Below the pieces are notes generated by a model. The model was not told the DNA's origin. It saw nothing but the letters and a program-made list of their open reading frames with translations, and made no database searches. Both the position numbers and the translations under genes were made by a program. A stretch of DNA of 32,026 nucleotides, taken from assembly GCA_964432995.1 (NCBI GenBank), contig CAYSPU010000028.1, positions 1-32,026 on the forward strand. The letters run 5' to 3'. The stretch is from CAYSPU01 sp964432995 (GTDB lineage: Bacteria > Verrucomicrobiota > Verrucomicrobiia > Limisphaerales > JAHDYP01). Below, piece after piece: positions 17,336 to 24,814 of this stretch. Each line of letters opens with the position of its first letter. Within the stretch, counting starts at the first letter, position 1.

Positions 17336-19643
17336 GATCATCAATCCGATCGCGGACGTTACCACCGAGGAGGACGTGGCGACGGCCGTGACGCTGCAGT
17401 TCTCGGATTCCGACACCGCGGCGACGAACCTGGTCGTGGAAGCGACGGCCGCTGGCACCAACCTGCTGGCCCTCACGCTGGAGGGGGAAGGCTATGAGCG
17501 CACGCTGACTGTGACTCCGTTGCCGGACCAGAACGGCTCCGACGTCGTCACAGTAAGCGTCAGCGACGGCACAGTCACCAACACCGCCAGCTTCACGGTC
17601 ACCGTGACCCCGGTCAATGATGCTCCCACCGTGAGCGAGTTGACCGACCAAACAACGCCCGCGAACCGCACGCTGCTCGTGCCGTTCACGGTTGCTGATG
17701 TCGACACCGACCTTGCCGACGTCACCGCTGAGGCCACCAGCTCGAACACCGGCCTCGGCACGGTGAGTGTCCTGGGCGAGGGCGCAGATCGTGAGCTGAG
17801 CTTCGTTCCGACCGATCCGCTGACCGGAAACACCATCATCACGTTGGTGGTTTCGGATGGCGAGTTCAGCGTTACGAACTCGCTGCTCGTCGAGGTTGTG
17901 GAGCCGGTGGTGATCGCCATCGACCCGCTCGTGACGGCCCAAGTGACCGACGAGAACGTGAACCTCGCGGTTCCGTTCACGATCGTGAACGCGGCGTCGG
18001 CTGAAGTGCAGGCCATCGGCACGGGCACGCCGGACACCCTGATTGCCGGGGTCGTGATCACCGGGACGGAGATGGAGCGGACGGCCGAGATCGCCCTGGT
18101 GCCCAATGCCTGGGGTTCCGGCTCCGTCACCCTTGTGGTCACGGACGCCTATGGCTCCTTCACCAACACGTTTGATCTCCTCGTGCGGGAGGTCAACGAT
18201 CCGCCCACGATCGGAGCCATCGCCGACCAGGAGACGGACGAGAACGTGGACGTGACGGTCACGCTGAACGTGGCCGACGCCGACACGGACCGGACGAACC
18301 TGGTTCTGAGCGCCTCGTCCTCCAACACGAACTTGGTGGCCGGCGCAACGTTCGCCGATACCGGCACCGAGTTCACGGCCACCATCAATCTGGTGCCCAA
18401 CGCCTACGGATTCGCCGCGGTCACCATCTCCGTCTTCGACGGCAAGACCACCGCGTCTTCGACATTCGCCCTCCTGGTGAACGACGTGAAACAGCCGCCG
18501 ACACTCGCCGAGATCGACGACGTGCTCGTCGCCCCGGGCGCCGAGTCGGTGGCAGTCCCGCTGACGGTGGCCGACCCGGACACCGATCTCGCCGACTTGG
18601 TGATCACGGGAAGCAGTGACAACACCGCCGTGGTCAGCGGAGTCACGATCGAGGTCACCGAGACCAGTGCCACTGCGAACGTGGCCTTGGTGGCTGGAAC
18701 GATGGGGGCGGCGAACGTCACCATCTCCGTAACCGACGGGACGACTCCCGTCGAGCAGACGTTCCTCGTCACCGTGGCGCGACCCGCCGAGGCCACCTAC
18801 GGAATCGGCCTGAACTTCGGTGCCGATCGAACCAATGGCGACCTCGCGCCCACCGAGACCGCCGGTGTCACCGGGTTCCGCCAGGCCAACTGGAATAACC
18901 TGACCGGTGCCACGGGGACCAATACCAGCATCGTCGCCGACCAGATGGGGGTATCTGCCGAAACGGCCGTCACCGTTTCGTGGAGCTGCAATAACCTCTG
19001 GGCCTCGACGGGTGCGGGCGAAGAGAACAACGCCTTCGCGGCAGCCAGCGACAAGGTCCTGATGACTGGTTATCTGGACACTGGCAACTCGACCACGACC
19101 ACCGTGGGGATCACCGGCCTGCCGACCGAACTGACCGGTGGCGACGGGTATGATGTCTACGTCTATACGCTGGGTGGCACCGCCGGACGCGGCGGTGGCT
19201 ACCGGATCCTGGCCGGCGACGGCACAACGGCACTGAAGGATTGGGTGGATGCGCAGAGTGCGCAAAACCCGACGGACTTCACGGAAGCCGTTCCCGCCGC
19301 GGGAACATGGGCCGTGGGCACCTACATCAAGTTCAGCAACTTGAGCGCTGCGGACATCCAGGTGGTGGCGAGCACTGTCAGCCCGCACGGGTATAGCGGG
19401 ACGCCGCGCGCACCGATCAACGCGATCCAGTTCGTGCCGTCCACCGGCGCTCCGCCGCCGGTATTCACCGAGTTCACCAGGAACACCGACGGATCCCTGA
19501 CCATCAGTTGGACGGGCGGCGGCGTTCTGCAGGTCACGACCGACATCGGTTCCGGTATGTGGCAGACGGTCGACGGAGCGACAAGCCCGTACACCTTCAC
19601 GCCGGAGGCGCCGATGATGTTCGGGCGTGTTCTCGCTCAGTAA
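16380..19643 (+). CDS. Giant P-domain/Ig-like protein, C-terminal part (after the in-frame TAG)
   Basis: The same reading frame as the gene at 9525. The true homologous sequence resumes at 16323; GTG 16380 is only the first conventional start and has no ribosome binding site or signal peptide, so independent translation is unlikely. Content in order: the rest of an Ig-like domain and a second one (to about 16800), the seventh P domain (16852-17335), about five further Ig-like domains joined by VNDAPTV, VNDPPTI and VKQPPTL linkers (to about 18785), and a beta-rich domain of about 220 residues starting GIGLNFG with NWNNLTGATG and YDVYVYTLGG (18800-19450), of a type I associate with Planctomycetes and Verrucomicrobiota surface proteins. 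It ends with a module beginning LTISWTGGGVLQVTTDIGSG, which resembles the end of the endonuclease protein. Confidence 0.8.
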   Translation: MEFTGSGTNWTVNLTPVANASGVTEITITAKNSDDQTVSGKFQLTVTAVNDQPTITEVADITLNAGTASGAIAFDYSDVETPRNQLILTKVSSNPTLIPENNIVIVGTQMRIVPVGSLSGTAEITLTVTDLGTPAASNSTTFLVTVLPSVTPLLANSTPIVINPSGAAGLYPSTILVDGVEGSVSKVTVTLADLSHSYPTDLDILLVGPQGQTVMLMSDAGGGGGSSALARVRLTFDDAAAGLLPETPISSGTYKPSNYDTATDNFTEPAPAGPYGTALSVFNGIDPNGTWSLFIMDDQAPDGGSLDGGWILSIITTSPIINPIADVTTEEDVATAVTLQFSDSDTAATNLVVEATAAGTNLLALTLEGEGYERTLTVTPLPDQNGSDVVTVSVSDGTVTNTASFTVTVTPVNDAPTVSELTDQTTPANRTLLVPFTVADVDTDLADVTAEATSSNTGLGTVSVLGEGADRELSFVPTDPLTGNTIITLVVSDGEFSVTNSLLVEVVEPVVIAIDPLVTAQVTDENVNLAVPFTIVNAASAEVQAIGTGTPDTLIAGVVITGTEMERTAEIALVPNAWGSGSVTLVVTDAYGSFTNTFDLLVREVNDPPTIGAIADQETDENVDVTVTLNVADADTDRTNLVLSASSSNTNLVAGATFADTGTEFTATINLVPNAYGFAAVTISVFDGKTTASSTFALLVNDVKQPPTLAEIDDVLVAPGAESVAVPLTVADPDTDLADLVITGSSDNTAVVSGVTIEVTETSATANVALVAGTMGAANVTISVTDGTTPVEQTFLVTVARPAEATYGIGLNFGADRTNGDLAPTETAGVTGFRQANWNNLTGATGTNTSIVADQMGVSAETAVTVSWSCNNLWASTGAGEENNAFAAASDKVLMTGYLDTGNSTTTTVGITGLPTELTGGDGYDVYVYTLGGTAGRGGGYRILAGDGTTALKDWVDAQSAQNPTDFTEAVPAAGTWAVGTYIKFSNLSAADIQVVASTVSPHGYSGTPRAPINAIQFVPSTGAPPPVFTEFTRNTDGSLTISWTGGGVLQVTTDIGSGMWQTVDGATSPYTFTPEAPMMFGRVLAQ

Positions 19644-19666
19644 GCCCTCTAGGCTCGTAGAATCAC

Positions 19667-19700
19667 GAGAGACCGGACGCGAGTCCGGTCTCTCTTTTTT
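19667..19700 (+). terminator. Rho-independent terminator of the giant gene
   Basis: A perfect 12-base stem, GAGAGACCGGAC (19667-19678) and GTCCGGTCTCTC (19683-19694), with a GCGA loop and six T residues (19695-19700), 24 bases after the stop codon. It is the clearest intrinsic terminator in the window. Confidence 0.95.
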
Positions 19701-19729
19701 GATGTAGAGACTGGGGGATTCATGGAAGG

Positions 19730-19830
19730 GGAGCGCACGCGTCCCGCGTGCTCCTTCCGGCGTCCCGCCGGAAGGAATCGCGAACCTCCACGGCGCCCGG
19801 CGAGACGCCGGGCGTGGCAGGCGAGACGCC
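19730..19830. repeat. Cluster of short-loop palindromes
   Basis: Four consecutive hairpins: CACGCG/CGCGTG with a TCC loop (19736-19750, extended by GGAGC/GCTCC to 19730-19754), CCTTCCGGCG/CGCCGGAAGG with a TCC loop (19753-19775), CGCCCGGCG/CGCCGGGCG with an AGA loop (19794-19814), and GGCG/CGCC with an AGA loop (19820-19830). This is a REP-like cluster different from the repeat at 31-153. It lies between the terminator and the DUF1080 gene. The remaining bases to 20010 carry no gene that I can support. Confidence 0.75.
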
Positions 19831-20010
19831 CGCGCTCCCCTGCCGACGGATGCAGCCTCGGTTACCGCGAAAGTGGGAGCGAGTTGTTCTGTACCAACAT
19901 CCGCTGCTTTCATGCGGAGTCGTGGCCCGTAGGACTGCCGGATTCATGGAAAGGCTGCAACGCAGTGTTGCCAGCGGGGCTGAAGACTGGCATTTTGGAC
20001 GCCAGCGCAT

Positions 20011-20688
20011 ATGAGAACGTCCATCGTCGTCCTCGCACTTTCCTCCGTGTGGCTATCCTCCTGCTCCTCGACCTCTCCGGAGGCGCGCTCCGAAGCGATG
20101 GTCCTGTTCAACGGCCGGAATCTGAATGGGTGGACCCACGTATTGGCGGATCCGGCCGTGTCACGCGACGCGGTGTGGACGGTCCGGGATGGGGTGCTGG
20201 TGTGTCGGGGCGAACCGCTCGGAGCCTTGTTGACAGAGGGGACGTTTGCCGACTTCCGCCTGGTCGTCGAATACCGCTGGGCCCCAGGCGCGAAGCCCGG
20301 CAATAGCGGCATCTTTTCCAGGGTCAACGGGGCGCCCCGCGCGCTGCCGCGTTGTGTCGAAGTCCAGTTGCAGCACGGCAACGCCGGGGACGTGCTGACT
20401 CTCCAGGGCATGAAGATGGACTCGACCCAGCCCCGTTACTTTCACGTCGAGAAGCACGCGGTCGCGGGCGACATCGACGGGGTCAAGAAGACGGAAAACG
20501 CCGAAGCCGAGGCGGGTCAGTGGAATCGCGTCGAGATTCTGGCCCGCGGCAGCACGTATTCGGTGTGGGTGAACGGCCGGAAAGTGAACGAAGTCACCGG
20601 CATCGAGCCGTTGCGCGGTCCCATCGGTCTCCAATCCGAGGGCGGCGAGATCCACTTCCGCCGGGCGGAGATCACACCTCTGCCCTGA
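20011..20688 (+). CDS. DUF1080 (3-keto-disaccharide hydrolase-type) lipoprotein
   Basis: A 225-residue lipoprotein with lipobox LSSC (C18). Residues 29-222 match the DUF1080 fold, a concanavalin-like sandwich: LFNGRNLNGW at the start, AVWTVRDGVLVCRG, FADFRLVVEYRW, NSGIFSR, then GQWNRVEI, VWVNGRKVNEV and GPIGLQSEGGEIHFRRAEI at the end. Members are abundant in Verrucomicrobiota and Planctomycetes, and some hydrolyse 3-keto-glycosides or bind sugars; the substrate here is unknown. The ATG at 20011 places the lipobox correctly, and no strong ribosome binding site is visible. No sugar oxidoreductase gene is adjacent, so the pathway context is missing. It is preceded by the palindrome cluster and followed by 547 non-coding bases. 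Confidence 0.93.
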   Translation: MRTSIVVLALSSVWLSSCSSTSPEARSEAMVLFNGRNLNGWTHVLADPAVSRDAVWTVRDGVLVCRGEPLGALLTEGTFADFRLVVEYRWAPGAKPGNSGIFSRVNGAPRALPRCVEVQLQHGNAGDVLTLQGMKMDSTQPRYFHVEKHAVAGDIDGVKKTENAEAEAGQWNRVEILARGSTYSVWVNGRKVNEVTGIEPLRGPIGLQSEGGEIHFRRAEITPLP

Positions 20689-21235
20689 TCCGGAATCGAC
20701 TCCGCCAGACGCACGGCGACCGCAGGGGGCGGCGACCCCACGCCGGGGGCTGCCCGCCGCCGGTTTCGACTGTTCCCCGCGGCCTGGCGTCGACGACGGA
20801 AGGCGGCCAACGAGGCGACGACTGCTCAACCCCCAAATCCGCGCCCAAGCCCAACATCGCGGCTCAAGCGCGTAGCACTCGAGGTTCGCCTGCAGCATGG
20901 CGACAGGGGCCGGGCGCGGATATGGCTGGATCCCGCTCCGTGGGCTGCTTCTCCATCGATTGTATAGGATCCCGCCTCCGAGGCGGGATCTTCCCGGAAC
21001 CGACAGAACGCGCGTCCGCAGGGGCGGGAACCGCGCCACGACGGAGGACGAACGAAGCCCCAGCGCCACTTACGCGAGGATCCGGGCGACCTCTTGCCTC
21101 GTACCGCATCTGGGGCCATACTGCTTGTGGTCCATTGGTGTCAGATCCGAATTCCAGACTGCGAAGAGGATCGAGCATCGTCGATGCGGAAGGGCGGCGC
21201 TGCTCCGAGAGTTTATTCTTCGAGAAGGAAAGGCT
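20689..21235. other. Intergenic region with a perfect palindrome
   Basis: 547 bases before the sensor kinase gene with no supported gene. GATCCCGCCT (20968-20977), CCG loop, AGGCGGGATC (20981-20990) forms a perfect 10-base stem, again with a 3-base loop as in the cluster at 19730-19830. Long open frames here are read-through extensions of neighbouring genes without start signals. The kinase promoter must lie in this region but is not identifiable. Confidence 0.5.
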
Positions 21236-24200
21236 ATGAACCGGAGCATGCCCACGCATCTCCTCACGCGCTTTCGATTCCTGAACTGGCTCCTCATCGG
21301 GGTTTGGACCGGTTGTATCGCCGGTTCACTGCTGTGGAACCTGCAGCGGCTGGCGGACCGCAACATCGACTTGGCTCGCCTTACGGCGCAGGTCACCTTC
21401 GAGAACGACGTCCTCTACCGCCGGTGGTCCGCCCAGCAGGGCGGTGTCTACGTGCGCGCTTCCGCCGGCACCCCTCCGAATCCGTACCTCCAGGTCCCGG
21501 AGCGTGACGTGATCACCACCTCGGGCACGTCGCTCACGCTGGTGAACCCCGCCTACATGGCCCGCCAAGTCAACGCCCTTGCGGGGGGGACGGCGGGCAG
21601 CCGCGGGCACCTGACGAGCCTGAAGCCCATCCGTCCCGAGAATGCACCGGACCCCTGGGAAGCAGCCGCCTTGCGATCGCTTGAACGGGGTGGATCGGAG
21701 GTTAGCTCCGTCGAGCAGATGCCAGGCGGCGAGTACCTTCGGCTCATGCGCCCGTTTGTCACGGAGCGAAGCTGCCTGGTCTGCCATGCCGCCCAGGGCT
21801 ACCGCGAGGGCGACATCCGCGGTGGCATCAGTGTCTCGGTGCCCATGGCGCCGCTGCGGGCCATTACGAAACCGATGACCGACCACCTCACCATGGTTCA
21901 CGCTGGTCTGTGGCTGATCGGGTTGGCCGGCGTCGGCGTCTACTGGCGCAGTCTGGGCAAGGAGATCCTCGCCCGGGAGAGGGTGAGCGCGGACCTGCAG
22001 CGCGAAGTCGCAGAGCGCCGCTCGGCCGAGGGCCATTTGCGGGAAGCCAACGACCGTTACGAACTGGTCCTGGCGGGTGCCGAAGCCGGGCTGTGGGACT
22101 GGGACGTGCCCCGGCACAAGGTGGTCTTCTCGCCTCGATGGAAGGCCATGCGCGGTCTGGCCGAAGACGAGGTGAGCGATGCCGAGGAGGAGTGGAGCGA
22201 AGGCATACACCCCGAGGATGCCCCTCGGGTGACCGAGGCGGTGCAGGCACACTTCGCCGGCCGAACGCCGTTCTTCGCCGAGGAGTATCGCGTGCGGCGC
22301 AAGGACGGCTCGTGGATGTGGATCGCCGACCGCGGGCTCGCCCGGCGCGACGCGACCGGGCGGGTACTGCGCATGGCAGGATCCGAGACCGACATCACCG
22401 AGCGCAAGCGGGCGGAGGAGGCGCTGCGAGAAAGCGAGCGGCGCTATCGTGACCTCGTGGAGAATGCCAACAGCGCCATCATCCGCTGGCGACGCGATGG
22501 CACGGTGACCTTCTTCAATGAGTACGCGCAGCGGTTCTTCGGGTATTCCGCCGCCGAGGTGCTCGGCCGCCACGTCGGTATCATTGTGCCATCGCAGGAA
22601 TCCACCGGTGCCGACTTGAGCGGACTGTGCCGGGAGATCGTCCTGCACCCCGATCGTTACACGAATAACGTCAACGAAAACGTCTGCCGCGATGGCCGAC
22701 ACGTGTGGATGACCTGGACGAACCGGCCCATCCTGGACGAGCACGGCGAGGTGGCGGAGATCCTCGCGGTCGGGTCGGACATTACCGTCCGCAAACAGGC
22801 CGAGGAGGCCCTCGCCAAGCAGCGTGAAGAGCTGGAACTGATTCTGGATTCGACGCCCGCGTGTATCTTCTACAAGGACGAGCAGAACCGGTTCGTGCGC
22901 GTGAATCGCGCTTTTGCGGACATCATGGGGCGCCCCAAGGAGGAGTTGGCGGGCTGCTCGATGTCTGAACTCTACCCGCGCGAACAGGCCGACGCCTACT
23001 GGAAGGACGACCAGGAGGTGATGGCGTCGGGCATGCCCAAACGCGAGATCGTGGAACCGATGCTCAGCCCGCAGGGCGAACGCTGGTTCCAAACGGACAA
23101 GGTTCCCTGCCGCGATGCCCAGGGCAGCGTCATCGGCGTCATTGGCTTCTCGCTGGACATCACCGAACGCCGGCGGGCCGAGGAGCGGCTTCGCCATTCC
23201 ACCGCCGAGCTCCAGGCCGCCAATGCCTCCCTCCTCGAGTCGCGCCGCGCCGCCCTCAAGCTCATGGAAGACGCCCTGGCGGCTCGCCAATGCGCCGAGC
23301 AGGTCAGCGCGGAACTGCGCCAGGAGGTGGCGGAGCGCCGGCGGGCCGAGGATGCGCTGCGGGAGAGCGAGTCATTCCATCGCCAGACTCTCGAGTCAAT
23401 TCCCGGGATGGTCTTCACCACGCGACCAGACGGCTATTGCGAGTATCAAAGCCAGCAGTGGGTCGATTTCACCGGGGTCCCCATGGCCGAGCACTTGGGG
23501 GATGGATGGAACCGGCTGTTGCATCCCGAAGACCGGCCACGGGCCTTTGCCGCCTGGCGCGACGCCGTCGAAGAGCGCGCGCCCTACGACATCGAGTACC
23601 GCGTCCGCCGTCGTGATGGCGCCTATGAGTGGTTCAAGGTGCGGGGCCGGCCGATTCGCGACGAGTCCGGGCAGATTGTCCGCTGGTTCGGCACGGCGCT
23701 CAACATTGATAGCCTGGTCAAGATGGAGGAGGCGCTGCGGCGCAGCGAACACCTCTACCGCGCCATCGGCGAGACCATCGACTACGGCATCTGGATCTGT
23801 GATCCGGACGGCCGCAACACTTATGCCAGCGAGAGCTTCCTCAAACTCGTCGGCCTCACCCAGGAACAGTGTTCGAGTTTTGGCTGGGGAGACGTGCTGC
23901 ATCCGGACGATGCCGAGCGCACGGTCGCCGCGTGGAAGGAATGCGTGCGCGCCGGTGGAACGTGGGATGTGGAGCACCGGTATCGCGGCGCCGACGGCCG
24001 GTGGCATCCGATCTTGGCCCGGGGTGTTCCGGTGCGGGACGAGGAGGGCCGGGTCCTCTGTTGGGCGGGGATTAACCTCGACATCGGCCGGCTGAAACGC
24101 GCCGAGGAGCACCTGAAGGCCTCGCTGCGCGAGAAGGAGGTGCTGCTGCAGGAGGTGCATCACCGGGTGAAGAACAACCTGCAGGTCATCTCGAGTCTGA

Positions 24201-24748
24201 TCAGCCTGCAGGCCGACGCTCTCGACGATCCGGTCCTGCACACGTCGCTGAACGACGTGCGCGACCGGGTGCGCACCATGGCCCTGGTGCACGAAAAGCT
24301 CTACCAGTCCGGGGACTTGGCCCGACTGGATTTCGCCGAATACGCCGCGAGTCTGCTGCACTACCTCTGGCGGGCCCACGGCGCCGCCGCCGCCAAGGCT
24401 CAGTTGATCCTGCGAACCCAGCCCGTGACCTTGCCGGTGGGTCTCGCCGTTTCGTGCGGGCTGATTCTCAATGAGTTGGCCGGCAATGCCCTCAAGCACG
24501 CCTTCCGCGGGCGTGCCGCCGGCGAGGTGACCGTGCGCCTGGAACGTGATCCGGAAAACCAGCGCGTTTGCCTGGGCGTCAGCGACGACGGGGTGGGTCT
24601 CCCTGCGGGTCTCGATGTGCGGCACTCCCCGTCGCTCGGTCTGCGGCTCGTGCAGATGCTGACCCAGCAGATCGGCGGGACGCTCGAGGTCGGCATCGGC
24701 CCCGGCGCCGAGTTCCGCATCACCTTTGTGCCCCTTGAGGGAAGCTGA
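21236..24748 (+). CDS. Membrane multi-PAS sensor histidine kinase (HisKA_2) with a predicted periplasmic heme domain
   Basis: A 1170-residue kinase. One transmembrane helix (about residues 15-36) and another (about 222-242) bracket a periplasmic DUF3365/Tll0287-like domain with a c-type heme motif C180-x2-C183-H184 (CLVCH). In the cytoplasm follow five PAS/PAC domains (about 274-398, 400-525, 528-650, 714-838, 838-960), with a coiled coil at 650-710. HisKA_2 at 964-1040 has H975-H976 in EVHHRVKNNLQ, and HATPase_c at 1065-1170 has LNELAGNALKHAF and DDGVGL. It probably senses redox state or a small gas or ligand through the heme and passes phosphate to a receiver. The ATG at 21236 has a good ribosome binding site (AAGGA, 21225-21229). 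The following kinase gene starts 66 bases downstream on the same strand; its N-terminal receiver is the obvious candidate partner. Confidence 0.92.
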   Translation: MNRSMPTHLLTRFRFLNWLLIGVWTGCIAGSLLWNLQRLADRNIDLARLTAQVTFENDVLYRRWSAQQGGVYVRASAGTPPNPYLQVPERDVITTSGTSLTLVNPAYMARQVNALAGGTAGSRGHLTSLKPIRPENAPDPWEAAALRSLERGGSEVSSVEQMPGGEYLRLMRPFVTERSCLVCHAAQGYREGDIRGGISVSVPMAPLRAITKPMTDHLTMVHAGLWLIGLAGVGVYWRSLGKEILARERVSADLQREVAERRSAEGHLREANDRYELVLAGAEAGLWDWDVPRHKVVFSPRWKAMRGLAEDEVSDAEEEWSEGIHPEDAPRVTEAVQAHFAGRTPFFAEEYRVRRKDGSWMWIADRGLARRDATGRVLRMAGSETDITERKRAEEALRESERRYRDLVENANSAIIRWRRDGTVTFFNEYAQRFFGYSAAEVLGRHVGIIVPSQESTGADLSGLCREIVLHPDRYTNNVNENVCRDGRHVWMTWTNRPILDEHGEVAEILAVGSDITVRKQAEEALAKQREELELILDSTPACIFYKDEQNRFVRVNRAFADIMGRPKEELAGCSMSELYPREQADAYWKDDQEVMASGMPKREIVEPMLSPQGERWFQTDKVPCRDAQGSVIGVIGFSLDITERRRAEERLRHSTAELQAANASLLESRRAALKLMEDALAARQCAEQVSAELRQEVAERRRAEDALRESESFHRQTLESIPGMVFTTRPDGYCEYQSQQWVDFTGVPMAEHLGDGWNRLLHPEDRPRAFAAWRDAVEERAPYDIEYRVRRRDGAYEWFKVRGRPIRDESGQIVRWFGTALNIDSLVKMEEALRRSEHLYRAIGETIDYGIWICDPDGRNTYASESFLKLVGLTQEQCSSFGWGDVLHPDDAERTVAAWKECVRAGGTWDVEHRYRGADGRWHPILARGVPVRDEEGRVLCWAGINLDIGRLKRAEEHLKASLREKEVLLQEVHHRVKNNLQVISSLISLQADALDDPVLHTSLNDVRDRVRTMALVHEKLYQSGDLARLDFAEYAASLLHYLWRAHGAAAAKAQLILRTQPVTLPVGLAVSCGLILNELAGNALKHAFRGRAAGEVTVRLERDPENQRVCLGVSDDGVGLPAGLDVRHSPSLGLRLVQMLTQQIGGTLEVGIGPGAEFRITFVPLEGS

Positions 24749-24814
24749 GAAAAGACTTGGCTTTTCCGCCAATCTGCCACGTCCTGGAACCGTACTGATT
24801 GCGCATCCTGAGCC

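Noticed and set aside
16026..19913. A 1295-codon open frame antisense to the giant gene, and similar ones at 11379-13184 and 13218-14975
   Set aside because: They mirror the Thr/Val/Asp-rich codons of the repeat modules, lack ribosome binding sites and family resemblance, and are low in complexity; high GC explains their length.
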